Below, one piece after another: positions 22,881 to 33,263 of a DNA stretch of 64,000 bases. The position numbers and the translations under genes are program-made. Source of the stretch: Viola odorata (taxonomy: Eukaryota; Streptophyta; Magnoliopsida; Malpighiales; Violaceae); NCBI GenBank assembly GCA_963691705.1, contig OY829539.1, forward strand, positions 3,722,501 through 3,786,500, written 5' to 3'. Positions within the stretch are counted from its first letter, which is position 1. Each line of letters begins with the position of its first letter. The notes below the pieces were generated by a model, which saw only the letters and a list, made by a program, of their open reading frames with translations, had not been told where the DNA came from and did no database searches.

Positions 22881-24977
22881 ATGGAGGTCATTTTGGCCAG
22901 GAGGTGGCATTTAGTCTTTGGAATAATCCTGCTTGTCACACTTCTCCTTCATAATTCAAGCAATGTAGACGCTGGAAGATACCACTATCATCACGAGTAT
23001 AAGGCAAAGACCCGGTTTTCCAGTTCCATACATATTGAAGACTCCTCTATAGCAATCCCTCCTGCCCACACCGCCCCTGTCCCTCAATCATCTACAGTAC
23101 CTTCAGATCCTGTTCCTTCACCACTCTCCCCACCTACAATTCCGTCCGATCCTTACCCGAACCCAAACCCGATTAGTGATCCATCTGCAGGTAACTCCAG
23201 CTCAAGCTGCATTTTCGATGTGACGTCCTATGGGGCAATTGGGGACGGTTCCACAGATGACACTGCCGCTTTTAGAGAAGCATGGAAAGCAGCGTGTAGT
23301 GTGGAATCGGCCGTCATTCTGGCTCCTACAGGTTATGCTTTTATGATCACTTCAACCGTATTCTCTGGTCCATGCAAGCCAGGACTTGTGTTTCAGGTAA
23401 ATTCCCAAATTGCGCTATGGAGTCTCGTTTTCATACTTTTTGTCCACTGAGAATTAATTAATTAATTGGAATTATGTTTGGGGTGTGGGAATTAAAGGTG
23501 GACGGATGCCTAATGACACCAGACGGACCAGATTCCTGGCCAAGTAGAGATAGCAGAAAGCAATGGCTTGTGTTTTACCGGCTGGACGATATGACTCTCA
23601 CAGGAAAGGGAACCATTGAAGGAAATGGAGAAGAGTGGTGGGATCTCCCTTGCAAACCTCACAGGGTATATTTCCTTCTTTCTTTCTTTTTATCTGTTTC
23701 CCTTTATTTGAATGAGAAATGGAAGAAGAAAAGTCACTGATCAAATGCTCTGTGAGTAACTAAAAATGTGAATTTCAGAGCCCGGATGGATCAACTTCAA
23801 AAGGATCATGCGATAGCCCTGCTGTAAGTGATTGATGAACAATGAATCAATTACCCAATAAAGAAATAAAGCAGAGTAGTAGTATGGTTTTGGCAACTTT
23901 AAGTAAATGGTTTTTGTTATGATGAATTTGATTTCAGTTAATCCGGTTCTTCATGAGCTCCAATTTGGTAGTGAGTAACCTCCGAATCCAAAACAGTCCT
24001 CAATTCCACATCAAGTTCGACGGCTGTGAAGGAGTTTTTATCGAGAATCTCTCCATTTCTACCCCAAAACTTAGCCCCAACACCGATGGCATCCATATAG
24101 AGAACACAAAGGCTGTTGGTATTTACAATTCAGAGATTAGCAACGGTAGGTGCACGACAACGATCTCTCTGTCTCTCTTTCTTCCTTTCTGGAAAAAAAA
24201 AGAGAGAAGAAAATGTACTTAATTATCAGTTGCTAATAACAGAGAGGATGTTTTTCCTTAAATTAAACAGGTGATGATTGCATATCAATTGGGGCTGGCT
24301 GCTCGAATGTTGACATTAATGGTGTCACTTGTGGTCCTAGTCACGGGATTAGGTACAAGTCTCTATCTATTTTTCCTTCTTTTTCTTAACAATGTGAAAT
24401 TGGAAAAAAAAACTAATTCTGAGAATGACATCTATCATTTTATTTTGTTCTGAAATTGGTGTTCAGCATTGGAAGCTTGGGGGTGCACAATTCGCAGGCA
24501 TGTGTATCAAACATAACCGTACGTAACTCAATGATAAGAGAATCAGACAATGGGCTTCGGATCAAAACATGGCAGGGCGGGTCGGGTTGCGTATCCGGAT
24601 TGAACTTTGAGAATATCCAAATGGAGAATGTATTGAATTGCATCAACATAGACCAGTACTACTGCATGTCAAAAGGATGCGAAAACGAGACATCAGCAGT
24701 GTACGTGACAGACATCTCATACAGGAACATTAAAGGCACGTACGATGTTAGAAGGCCACCAATCCACTTTGCCTGCAGTGACAGTGTGCCCTGCACCAAT
24801 ATCCTCCTGTCCCATGTCAAACTTCTTCCCCACGAAGGCCGCTTGCTCGACGATCCCTTCTGCTGGAATGCTTATGGAGCTCAAGAAACAGAGACTCTAC
24901 CTCCGGTTAATTGCTTGAGAGAAGGGTTGCCTCAGGGTGCGGCAGAGATCTCTTCCAATTCCTCCTATGGTTGCTAA
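22881..24977 (+). CDS. Polygalacturonase (GH28), six exons, 509 aa
   Basis: Exons read as 22881-23396, 23498-23665, 23779-23823, 23938-24145, 24271-24352 and 24467-24977; every junction is GT-AG and keeps frame. The product would hydrolyse homogalacturonan in the cell wall. Residues 1-32 are a signal peptide ([13 protein letters not shown] then VDAG). Residues about 60-110 are a Pro/Ser-rich linker. The GH28 domain carries NTDGIH, the catalytic pair in NGDDC, GPSHGISIGSLG and RIKTWQGG. The third motif has Ser where many family members have Gly (GPGHG); the His is kept. The tail is Cys-rich. From memory it resembles the Arabidopsis At1g48100/PGX3 clade of expansion-related enzymes; that placement needs a tree. 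Start chosen as the ATG preceding the signal peptide. It is the only intact host gene in the window. Confidence 0.95.
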
Positions 24978-25305
24978 GTCAAAGTACTCCGGATATAGTT
25001 TTGGTTCCTTGCATTTTACTAGTACAATACGATTTTATGGTCGTATAGGGCCCAAGAGTTACTATGTGTCATATGGGCTCATGGGCCTCCATTTGTTACT
25101 TTTAGGCTCCATCCCTATTGGGGTATTGTTTCCCCTTATTGTGTGATGCAGTGGTTGTGTTGTAGTGTGGAGGTCTGTTTTCCCGGCCTTCCCACTTCTG
25201 TGTAATACTCTACTTATTATTCAACATATCCATCAGTGGAACAATTTCCTTTTTTCTTTGTATTCAACCAGCTGTCTCTTGAAAAAAGAGTAAAATATGC
25301 CCCCC
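24978..25305. other. Polygalacturonase 3' region
   Basis: 3' untranslated region and intergenic DNA. No AATAAA was seen. If the minus-strand exon at 25306 is real, the two genes converge here and share this 300-bp gap. Confidence 0.4.
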
Positions 25306-25488
25306 TCAAAGTCCAGAAACATCCATATCCACTTTTGGGGGATGAATTCCATGATCTGATGCAGAGCAAAAATCTGGCAAAGCATCTGTAAAATTATCAT
25401 CGTCATCATGAGGATCAAAAGTTCTTGAGGATGTGAATGAGCTATCATTGTTCAGAACAGAATAGGCCAAATACAGTGCATGTGTAGA
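25306..25488 (-). CDS. Possible last exon of an unknown host gene
   Basis: A minus-strand frame without an ATG reads THALYLAYSVLNNDSSFTSS, then an acidic run FDPHDDDDNFTDALPDF, and ends PPKVDMDVSGL with TGA at 25306. The composition is that of a real protein tail, not random AT-rich DNA. A candidate acceptor AG lies at 25489-25490. A second possible exon at about 25655-25733 (MKKDACRFGGSRRIVYN) follows a CCCCAG acceptor. I do not recognise the protein. The gene would have to continue to the right, where copia and Tat insertions now stand, so it is probably truncated or has a very long intron. Confidence 0.35.
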   Translation of the reverse strand, partial: STHALYLAYSVLNNDSSFTSSRTFDPHDDDDNFTDALPDFCSASDHGIHPPKVDMDVSGL

Positions 25489-26017
25489 CTGACCAAGTGT
25501 ACAGCTTTATCTTAACTGTTAGGTCACCCTCTAAACGAACGATGTGCACCTGTAGAACAATATATACAACCATTAAATAACTATGAAAGGATAGCAGTTT
25601 AACACATCTAGTATTGAAAAATAACAAAATGTAATATAACAGGAGTGTTTGGTTATAGACGATTCTCCGGGAGCCCCCAAAACGGCATGCATCTTTCTTC
25701 ATCAGTAGACCTATGAATCTAGAATCCACTGGGGTTTAAAAAAAAGGACTAATCAACGGACTGAACCAAACTTGCCCAATGTGGAACGTTATGATCCATA
25801 AAATGGATATACAGACAGGGCACACTAATAGTTTGATTAATAAATTAACCTATCTAACCTTGAGGTTATATGGGTTTCACTATTAGAAGTACCAAGTTGC
25901 ATAGCAGAATGATTTCATTCCACCATCCAGAATAATATGGCATCCTTCTAACTTTTCCCGCTAACTCTTAATGAAACAACCACAATTAGAACCACTCCCA
26001 CTTAAAGCTACAGTTTA
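25489..26017. other. Possible introns of the unknown minus-strand gene
   Basis: AT-rich. Apart from the candidate exon near 25655-25733 nothing is supported. It ends at the copia LTR. Confidence 0.3.
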
Positions 26018-26448
26018 TGTTGTGAATAATTGACCTTATTCACTTTTGAATCAACTCACACAATAAAAAAATTTAAAATAAAAAAGAAAGAAAGAAAAAA
26101 TACTTTGTTTTTACGTGAAAAACCTTTTTAGATAAAAAATCACGGACAAGCCAGAGAAAATTTCACTATGATGATCAAAGTACAAAATATAATTTGTGAG
26201 AAAACCAATATCATAGACCCCTATTTATACACTCATAGAAGTATTCTAAACTCTCTTAGAATCCTTCTAAGCTACAATCTCCTAGTTCTAGCCAGCCACA
26301 AATTCCTAATGCATGTATGACAAATATAGAAAACTCTTACATGACTTCAACTTTGTAGTACATGTAATACAAGTCCTAGTAGAATTAGAACACTTGTGGG
26401 CCGATATAACTTGGGCCTATATTTAATATTTCAAGCCAATATTTAACA
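26018..26448 (-). repeat. Copia 3' LTR
   Basis: 431 bp; on the minus strand it starts TGTTAAATATTGG and ends TTCACAACA. It contains a TATAAATAGGGG box (minus strand, near 26220) and the AAAAAGGTTTTTCACGTAA block common in plant copia LTRs. Confidence 0.75.
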
Positions 26449-26527
26449 ATCTCCAGATTGGCTTGAAATCTCTTCCATCATCAACTCTGAAATACATCAT
26501 CACTGACTTACCAATGCCCCCAAGGGC

Positions 26528-27125
26528 CTAGTGTGTCTGCACCACACTAACTAAGTTTGGGCAATGTCTAAACTTGTCTACCACCACTGTCTTTGTCAAC
26601 ATATCAGCTGCATTGTCTTGAGTACCAACTCTAACCAATTCTCTAACCTTGTGATACCTCAGAGCAATATGCTTCGTTCTAGCATGGTATACTTGATTCT
26701 TGGCCAAGTGAATCGCACTCTGACTATCACAATGTAACCGAATAGTTTCATGATTGCAACCAATTTTGGAAACCATTCTCTTTAACCACACTACTTCCTT
26801 AGCCACCTCTATCAGAACCATATACTCTGCCTCTATTGTAGACAAAGCTACCATAGATTGTATTGTAGATCTTCAACTAACAGGACCACCAGACAATAAG
26901 AAAATATACCATGTAGTAGACTTTCTACCATCTAAATCCCCAGCATAATCGGAATCCACAAACCCAATAAGAGACAACTTATCATCATAAGAACCAAACT
27001 GAATACCAAAATTAAAAGTACCTCTTAAATATCGCAGAACCTACTTGACAACCTGCCAATGGTCCTTTCCTGGATTAGCCATAAACTTGCTAATCACACT
27101 CTGATAGAACACTAAAATGTCTTCT
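26528..27125 (-). pseudogene. Copia RT C-terminus and RNase H fragment
   Basis: Translation shows SVISKFMANPGKDHW, VLRYLRGT, GFVDSDYAGD, STIEAEYM, CDSQSAIHLAKN and KHIALRYHKVRE in the order of the copia RT/RNase H domain. These would copy and degrade RNA-DNA hybrids during retrotransposition. Two in-frame stops are present: one replaces the Trp expected just before VLRYLRGT, the other lies near 26876. The last 108 codons remain open. Confidence 0.85.
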
Positions 27126-27642
27126 TTTCATCATTCTTTTAGGCCTCTTTTGGGATGATGATACTGCTAAATGATGGGTTTTCACTCCTTTTTGCAGAAA
27201 CAATAGTTGTGAAGCAGAATTATCAAAAAGGAACTGAAGGAACCTGTTTTAGAGCTGATTTGGTGACAACAAAGCTACCCTTATCCCAGACCTGGGATAA
27301 GGCACGAGTTGGCAGCGCGTTGACCAGAGTCAACCATTTTAATGAAAGGCCAAGATGGGCCTGGGCCGCGAGCTACTTTGGCCGAGAGCAAGCTGTCACC
27401 TTCCAGAAGGAAAGAAATCCCTAGCTGCACTTCTCCTATTTTCTCTTTAGGAATATTTGAAAACAACAAGATTTGATTTTATCCTTATCGTTTTAGAGTT
27501 TTGAACGCTAGGTTTTTATTTTAAAAATAGCCGGCTGGAAAAGAGATTGCTCTCTCTTCTTCCTCGATTTTCCATTCCGCGATTGTTACAGTTGCACTCT
27601 CTTTTCTATCTTAATCCAATTTCGATTTCCATTCACTCTTGT
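27126..27642. other. Unassigned DNA between copia and T2
   Basis: No family recognised. TTTTAAAAATAGCC near 27520 and the pyrimidine-rich stretch after it look like a promoter and leader, possibly of an element cut by T2. Bases 27638-27642 (CTTGT) would be the T2 target duplication if its other end carries the same. Confidence 0.3.
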
Positions 27643-28180
27643 TGTTAAGATTAGGACTTCTGAGAAAGCGGGGTAGAGATTATGGCTGTTCGGAGTCACT
27701 GTAGAGGCGGTCCGTCGTACCTGCAAAGCGGCGGAGGGGGGCCCGACGTAGACACTCCGATGCTTAAGTTAGTATGACTGTGTAATTTGGCAGAGATTCG
27801 GGTAGTAATTCTGGCCTTACCTTTGATCTAAAAAGGGGTAGTATTTATAGGCAAAAAGAGAGGTTGTTACCCATGGGGGTAGGCGGTAACGAGGAAAGAT
27901 AACGCCCAAGATGACGTCAGCAAGCGTCAGCTGGATGAGATATCGTCAATGAGGTATCGCCAATGAGACGTTGCCAAGGCTGTCTGGGATGGGAGGATGC
28001 CGTGTGCAGAAACGGATGCCGCGTGGGTCCCCTCCCCCCCTGATGTCGACCATCCCAGGGTTCCTCGGTCAGCACGGGGCGGTAGCTGGATGGCTGTCGC
28101 CAGTCAAGGTCTACAGTGGTCCGACCTTGACTTGGGGTGAGAAGACGAATATACCCTCGGTATTTTATCAATTGTTATCA
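27643..28180 (-). repeat. T2 3' LTR
   Basis: 538 bp; on the minus strand it starts TGATAACAATTG and ends ATCTTAACA. It shares the CATCGGAGTGTCTACG block, a CCTATAAATAC TATA box (near 27845) and a TGACGTCA site (27912-27919) with the LTR of element C. Its inner border carries CTTGGTAAACACT like C and T1. Confidence 0.8.
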
Positions 28181-28796
28181 TAAGCCCAACTGAAAATGAG
28201 CCCAAGTGTTTACCAAGGGCTTCATTCTCGGTCATCTAAAGGAGTGTTATTTCCTTCACTTCGCGGCAGGTTCATGAGGATCTTCGAGTTTCTCTGATTC
28301 TTTTGACATTCAAACCATGTATTTTCATTCCCGGTATCTGTCAAAACTCGACATCTTTATACCAGATACACGATAGCGAAGCAGGTAACGCGAACCGAAT
28401 GCTTGCGAGAACTATTGGCCACAGAGAGGATGTCAACCAAGTTGACAGTGCGGAGGTTATAGCGACAATACTGGTCATACACCATAACTGATAACGCCAG
28501 CGATATACCCAAACTAATAACGTTGGTATTTCCCACGACATGTTTCATATGATCGATGTCGGCAAGGTAGGACCTTACGTCGTTACCTCCTCGTAGCTCA
28601 GAATATCGTTCGGAAGGTGATATTTGATCGTTTTTCCTGCACATTCTCAAATGTGGCTTTGTCACGTTAGTAAAAATATTATGCAATGACAAACGTTAGT
28701 TACCCTTAAAGGCTTTCACTCGCACATATCGAGGTGTCATTGATGTCTCTTTTCTTTCCAAGCTCGTTGAATCCGGTCTTACTATAAGCCGTCCGC
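28181..28796. other. T2 region between 3' LTR and the 35-bp repeats
   Basis: No ORF supported. It starts with GCCCAACTGAAAATGAG (28184-28200), a word repeated at 29767 and found at matching places in C. It probably holds distal promoter sequence for aORF2. Confidence 0.4.
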
Positions 28797-28995
28797 AATA
28801 TTGACGCGGTTTTACGCCATAAGCTACCTACAATTTGTGCGGTTTTACGCCGTAGCCACCCGCAATATTGACACAGTTTTACGCTGCTCGGAGCTACTGG
28901 CAATATTGACGCAGTTTTACACTGTAGGCCACCTACAAATTGTGCGGTCTTACGCCGTAGCCACCCGCAATATTGACACAGTTTTACGCTCTTCT
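28797..28995 (+). repeat. 34-36 bp tandem repeat upstream of aORF2 (T2)
   Basis: Six units built on AATATTGACGCGGTTTTACG. Units 1/4, 2/5 and 3/6 resemble each other most, giving a higher-order period of about 104 bp. They end about 140 bp before the aORF2 TATA box. Element C has homologous units at the matching place. Confidence 0.75.
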
Positions 28996-29135
28996 AGATT
29001 TTGGTTTGTACTCCACTTGAGTATCTCGGGTGTTCACCAAGGGTTCCGCTTTAACCTATCTCTCTGGCTGCTTCGGGATAATGGGACGACCCAATTTTTG
29101 AGGAACATGCCTTGGTGAGCAGCTACTACTTCGGA

Positions 29136-29142
29136 TTTATAA
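29136..29142 (+). promoter_or_regulatory. TATA box of aORF2 (T2)
   Basis: GATTTATAAATGCG, about 65 bp before the aORF2 ATG. The C copy has TATAAAT at the same distance, so the match is unlikely to be chance. Confidence 0.6.
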
Positions 29143-29205
29143 ATGCGATCCTTTTTTCGGTGCAGATTCTTCACATTCTCTCTACATCTCATTTATCATT
29201 TCTTC

Positions 29206-29595
29206 ATGGATGATCTCACTAGAAACTTTTTGGCTTCCAAAGCCATAACCCTCAAAAATCTCACTGAGGGTGATGTCAGCTTCTTAGAGAACATGCTGAC
29301 AAAGACTGGCGAAGACGTGTTGGAGCTTCGGAGAATGATGACCCCTATTCAGTCTAGGATTGAGGCTGCTTCCATGGAGGACTTCAACCCCATAGGGAAC
29401 GTCTCCAAGTTGACCGCTGCAACCTGCCGCATCGAGGTAGCCATCGCCATGCTGCAGCAGAGAAAGGATCTGCTGAGCTGCTGTCTGAAGAGCATGAGAG
29501 ACACCTCTTCTGAGCTGACCTCTGTGGTAGAGACCTTGAGGGATATCCCCACTCTGCTGGTGGATGATGACAACGATGCAGGGTCTCGGGCTTAA
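29206..29595 (+). CDS. aORF2 (T2), conserved antisense protein of unknown function, 129 aa
   Basis: Start chosen at ATG 29206 because MDDLTRNFL aligns with MDHLTKKFL at the start of the C copy. Shared blocks run the whole length: LKNL.(E/D)GD..FLENML, TPIQSR/TPLHSR, VSKL.A, AIAMLQQRKD/VIAMLQQRKD, CCLK.MR.TS, LRDIP and a short acidic end. It is predicted all-helical (hydrophobic heptads between residues about 55 and 110), with no Cys/His cluster, membrane span or catalytic motif. It lies opposite to gag-pol, between the 3' LTR and aORF1, behind its own TATA box and tandem repeats. The frame is intact. I do not recognise the family; a coiled-coil regulatory or packaging partner is only a guess. 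Confidence 0.6.
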   Translation: MDDLTRNFLASKAITLKNLTEGDVSFLENMLTKTGEDVLELRRMMTPIQSRIEAASMEDFNPIGNVSKLTAATCRIEVAIAMLQQRKDLLSCCLKSMRDTSSELTSVVETLRDIPTLLVDDDNDAGSRA

Positions 29596-30129
29596 GTGTT
29601 TGTCGTTGTGCCTCATTTTTTGTTTTTCCTTTGTATGTATCGTGTATGCGGATGTATATTTAGGCCGTTAGGCCGTATATAAATGAAGACTTCTTTCGGT
29701 TATCGGGCTTGCGATTTCTTTCCCTTTCTAGTGCGTTAGCCCCTGCTTCAGTTGAGGGCTATGTCAGCCCAACTAAAAATGAGTCTGCCATTGGTTGAAC
29801 TTCTGTAGTATTTATTCTTCTTTGTCTACCAGGTGGCGTCGGTTGTTCTAGCGAACCATTTTGCATTAATCTCGTGCCGCCTCTTCAGTATTAACTGATT
29901 GGGTGATTTTTTGGTATTTCTTGATTATCGAGAAATCCCAACAGGCGTGATCGAAGGACTTGATTCTGCTGTTATGGTTGATCTTCTCGAGATGCATTGA
30001 ATCATCCTCCAATCACGTGCGGAAAATTCTGAAGAGCCTCACCACTTTGACTATTTATGGGGAGTTCTTCTTCTTTTTCCTGTTCATATTCTTCTTTGTT
30101 CTCTTCTGTTATTACTAATTTCCATTTCT
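29596..30129. other. T2 aORF2 3' region and aORF3 promoter
   Basis: Non-coding, clearly homologous to 51116-51590 of C. It contains GCCCAACTAAAAATGAG (29767-29783), the stretch AACTGATTGGGTGATTTT, and a TATA-like CTATTTATGGGG (30051-30062) about 75 bp before the aORF3 ATG. Confidence 0.45.
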
Positions 30130-30555
30130 CATGGCTGATTCATATGATCAGGTCTTTGATGAGCGAGAATCTCGTCTGACCCCCCTACTATACCAGATTC
30201 TGACAATGCTCCTTCGCCGTCGTGCCTAAAAAGGCGATTGCCTCGCCGCAAAGGTCGGAAAAGGTCGAAGAAGAGAGTAAATTCAAAGACTACTGACTGG
30301 TTTTCTTCCTTTTCTGCCCCTCCTGCTTGTAAGGACAAGGAGTTGTTTCCTCCTGCTGACTGGTTCGAAGAGGAGATTCCTCCAGGCGATACCGTCTTAA
30401 AGGTAGAATCTTCCGCCGTGAAGGGGGAATCCAACCCGTTAGTGCCGAGTCTGGAGCGAAAGGTTGACAAATCTCTTCCTTTCGTTGATGAGGAGCTTCC
30501 GTCCTCGGATGGAGGATACTACTACTGGTCCTCTTACTGGCCTGACGATGATTGA
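30130..30555 (+). pseudogene. aORF3 (T2), short basic/acidic antisense ORF, frameshifted
   Basis: ATG 30130 starts MADSYDQVFDERESR, which aligns with the start of the 37-codon ORF at 51115 in C; both lead into a PDSDN motif. In T2 a one-base change in the C run near 30177-30185 shifts the frame and brings a stop at 30226. The other frame then continues to 30555 with a basic patch (RRKGRKRSKKR) and an acidic, aromatic tail (YYYWSSYWPDDD). The basic patch resembles a nuclear localisation signal. Function unknown. The shift could also reflect a real short ORF followed by unrelated sequence. Confidence 0.4.
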
Positions 30556-31042
30556 TTTCATCCCTGACAATCCTTTGTAGATGCCGTATGGCTATAATTA
30601 AATAAAATGATGCTTTTGCTTTTTAGTCTTTAGGCTCAGTCGTTAGCTCCTCCTTTGATGGGCAACTATCGCCGAAAGACTAACTGTCGCTTCAATGAAA
30701 CCGTTTTCAACTGATTATCAGTAACTGTCCCCCTCAGAAGATATAAATGCTTAGACATAAATATCCTTCTGAGGTTTTTCCCACGTGTCACTTTCGCTTT
30801 GGGGCGTGTCCCGTTTTTACAGGCTGTTCAATTTTCGAACTTAGCCTTTAAAAGGGAGCAACTGCTTTCTTTTAATACTCTTTGCTTGCGCTTTGAAATT
30901 TTTCTCCTTCTTCTCTCTCTAAGTTTCATTTTTGTTTCAAAGGAAGTTTCAATCACCGTTCGTCGGCGCCGACGGTTTTGCTCACCGCCTTCTGTTCAAG
31001 GTACTTTACTTCTTCTTCAGATTTTCTTCTTGCTGATTCATT
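30556..31042. other. T2 aORF1 promoter and leader
   Basis: CTTTTAAAAGGG at about 30846 is a TATA-like box, about 195 bp before the aORF1 ATG; C and E show a similar spacing. The leader contains AAGGTACTTTAC...CTTCTTCAG, which could be a small leader intron. Confidence 0.45.
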
Positions 31043-33166
31043 ATGAGCACGTCTAGGATACCCAAGGATACTCAGTGGCCTACGGCCACAAATAGGTCTT
31101 CTAAGGGTCTCCAGCGGCCCATAGATTTAGAAATCGAGAGAATACCTAGTGTTTTCATTTATGAAACGGTATTGAAGGTTGAGTTGGAGGAAAATGGTAT
31201 CTTTTTCCCTCCTAGTTACTCCGTCAAGATTCCTGAAGCTGGTCAACGACTTCACGACTCTCTATCGGGGAGCGATAGGATGGTGTATTTTAATATGTTC
31301 CTTTACAGTTTTCTCTTTCCCATTCACAAAGCGGTGAAAGGATTACTACGTCATTACGACATTAGCCCGGCTCAGATCACGCCTTCCTCTTGGTGCGGGA
31401 TTCATGCCTTCATTCGTGCTTGTGAGTTGCGGGGTATCTTTATCCAGTCTGTCAATTTATTTTGCAAGTTTTTTAGCTTCAAGTGTCGCGACTGTGTGGT
31501 AGATATCACCCTGAGGTGGAATGATGCGTTAGTGCAGTCATTCTGGCAGAAGTTCCAGGGCTTTGAAGAGACTGTGGCTGATTGGAAGAGCGGTTTCTTC
31601 ATTGTGAAACTGCCTTTCCGCCCGTGGCCTAGGGGCTTCAATCGATGTCTTATTGATTCTATTTGGGTAAACCCGACAGTACTGTCCAAGGAAGAGCTTC
31701 ACCAAGTGAACATGCTACTAGAGCTAAGTTCATCCTTCCGTATTCGAGAGTTTGCCTTGTACAGGCTTATAGAGGAGTGTACTATAAGTAAGTTTCTTTC
31801 CTCCCATTATCACTTTGACTTATTCAATGCTCTGATATGCCTCGTTGACAGGTGACGTTGGAAATCAACCGTCGGGCAATAAGGACGTTCCTTTGAACGT
31901 GAAGCCGCTTCAATCGTTGTCGCCTTCTCCTCCACCTAAGAATTCCAGTCACCCTGCCGCTCCACCGAAGAAAAAAGAGTCAAGACAGTTGCCAGGCGCG
32001 ACATTTCCAACCGGACCTCTCGCTTCCTTGAGAGGTGGTTGCCCATTCGGAACAGGGGAGTGACTCTGATCCGTCCTAAGATTGAAGTAACTGACAGCGG
32101 TAGTGAGGACATGGATATCGACTCTAGGCTTCGTCATGCTTCCGCGGCTCAGCGGAAGAAGCTTAGAACAGGAAATAGCAATCCAGTCGCTGAGGCTGCT
32201 TTAAAGAAGGTTAACAGGACTCCTGCCGCTGGAGCTGACACCCTTGGTGGTGCGAGTACTTCCAAAATGGCGACAGTGGTTGAGGCGTCAACCAGTGTTC
32301 CTCCTGACACTTCCGAGGTTTCGCCAGTGGTCAACTCGCCTCCTTCAACTGCTGCTCCTGACTCTCCTATTTCCTCTTTCATTCCTGATGTCACTGCACC
32401 AAACCCTGAGCCTGCTGCTACTCCTGACCCTCTGCCGAATGGCCTTCTACCATTATTTTGCACTTCTATTTCAGGAGTTGGTGATTCCGCTAAAAATTGC
32501 TCTCCTCCCTTTATCGCCAATCTTTCCTCTCAGGGTCCTCAAGGAGTTACTTCCTACCGCTTGGATCTGTCCACCTTCGGTACCAGCGGACTTCGCGCAC
32601 TAGGGATATCAGATCCGCTATCGCGTGATGAGCCGGTAGGCTCGATAGTGAGTGCAATACTTGGTTCTCCTGAAGATAGGGAGGAGATGTCGAAGCTTCC
32701 TCTGGAGGTTCATTGTGAACGCGCTCTGAATGACGTGCTGGCTAGCTTCCGTATGCTGAATTACTTCCTTGATATCCATGGCGACAAGATTCGAGGTTCC
32801 CCTGTCAAGGTGGTGGAGTTGACGCAACTCCAGAGTGATACCCAGGCAGAGTTGAATGGCTGTCATGCTGAGTTAGCCAGAGAGAAGTCAATAGGGAAGG
32901 CAAAGATAGGGCTTTTGGAGGTGAAATTGGTGGCTGCTGACAGAAGAAACTCTCTCCTTCGTGAAGAGATATCGGCCCGTGACGCGGAGTTGGCGAAGGT
33001 ACCCACTGAGATATCGCGGTGGAAAGACAAGGCGATATGAGCCTTTGCCGCCGGATTCCCAGACTATTACCGTAGCGGGGCTTTCGATCCTGCCAAGATA
33101 GCTGATTACGCCTTTGAGAAATTAAAGGATGTAGATGTCGGGGGCAATAAAGGAGCTCTTCCGTGA
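31043..33166 (+). pseudogene. aORF1-D (T2), PF04195-like antisense gene
   Basis: ATG 31043 opens exon 1 (to 31787). Residues about 75-125 read RMVYFNMFLYSFLFPIHK...ISPAQITPSSW, the family signature. A GTAAGT donor at 31788 and a GACAG acceptor ending at 31851 define a 64-bp intron at the same place as in C and E. Exon 2 is Pro/Ser/Lys-rich, then needs a frame change between about 31990 and 32060 (damage or another splice). The last part has the VTSYRLDL...GLRALG motif and a coiled-coil tail (LEVKLVAADRRNSLLREEI). TGA at 33038 is premature; the frame continues to a stop at 33164-33166. The role is unknown; this copy is diverged from the C/E type. Confidence 0.65.
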
Positions 33167-33263
33167 TTGGTGTAAGGCAACACCTGAGAGTGTTTTATTT
33201 TTCTTCAAACATTGACTTCGTTTGGCTTGTAATAATTGATTACGTTTGCGTAATAATGATTGT

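Larger units (their letters stand above)
26018..27125 (-). mobile_element. Ty1/copia element, 3' end only
   Basis: A minus-strand fragment: RT-RNase H tail, polypurine-like tract (complement of ATCTCCAGATTGG at 26449), then one LTR. Everything upstream of the RNase H region is absent past about 27125, so the element is truncated. Confidence 0.8.

Noticed and set aside
27126..27469. MITE or 5' LTR of another element
   Set aside because: GGCCTCTTTTGGGATG recalls some MITE ends, but no inverted partner or target duplication was found.
28797..28995. CRISPR-like array
   Set aside because: Units are contiguous with no unique spacers, in a plant retrotransposon; a plain tandem repeat.
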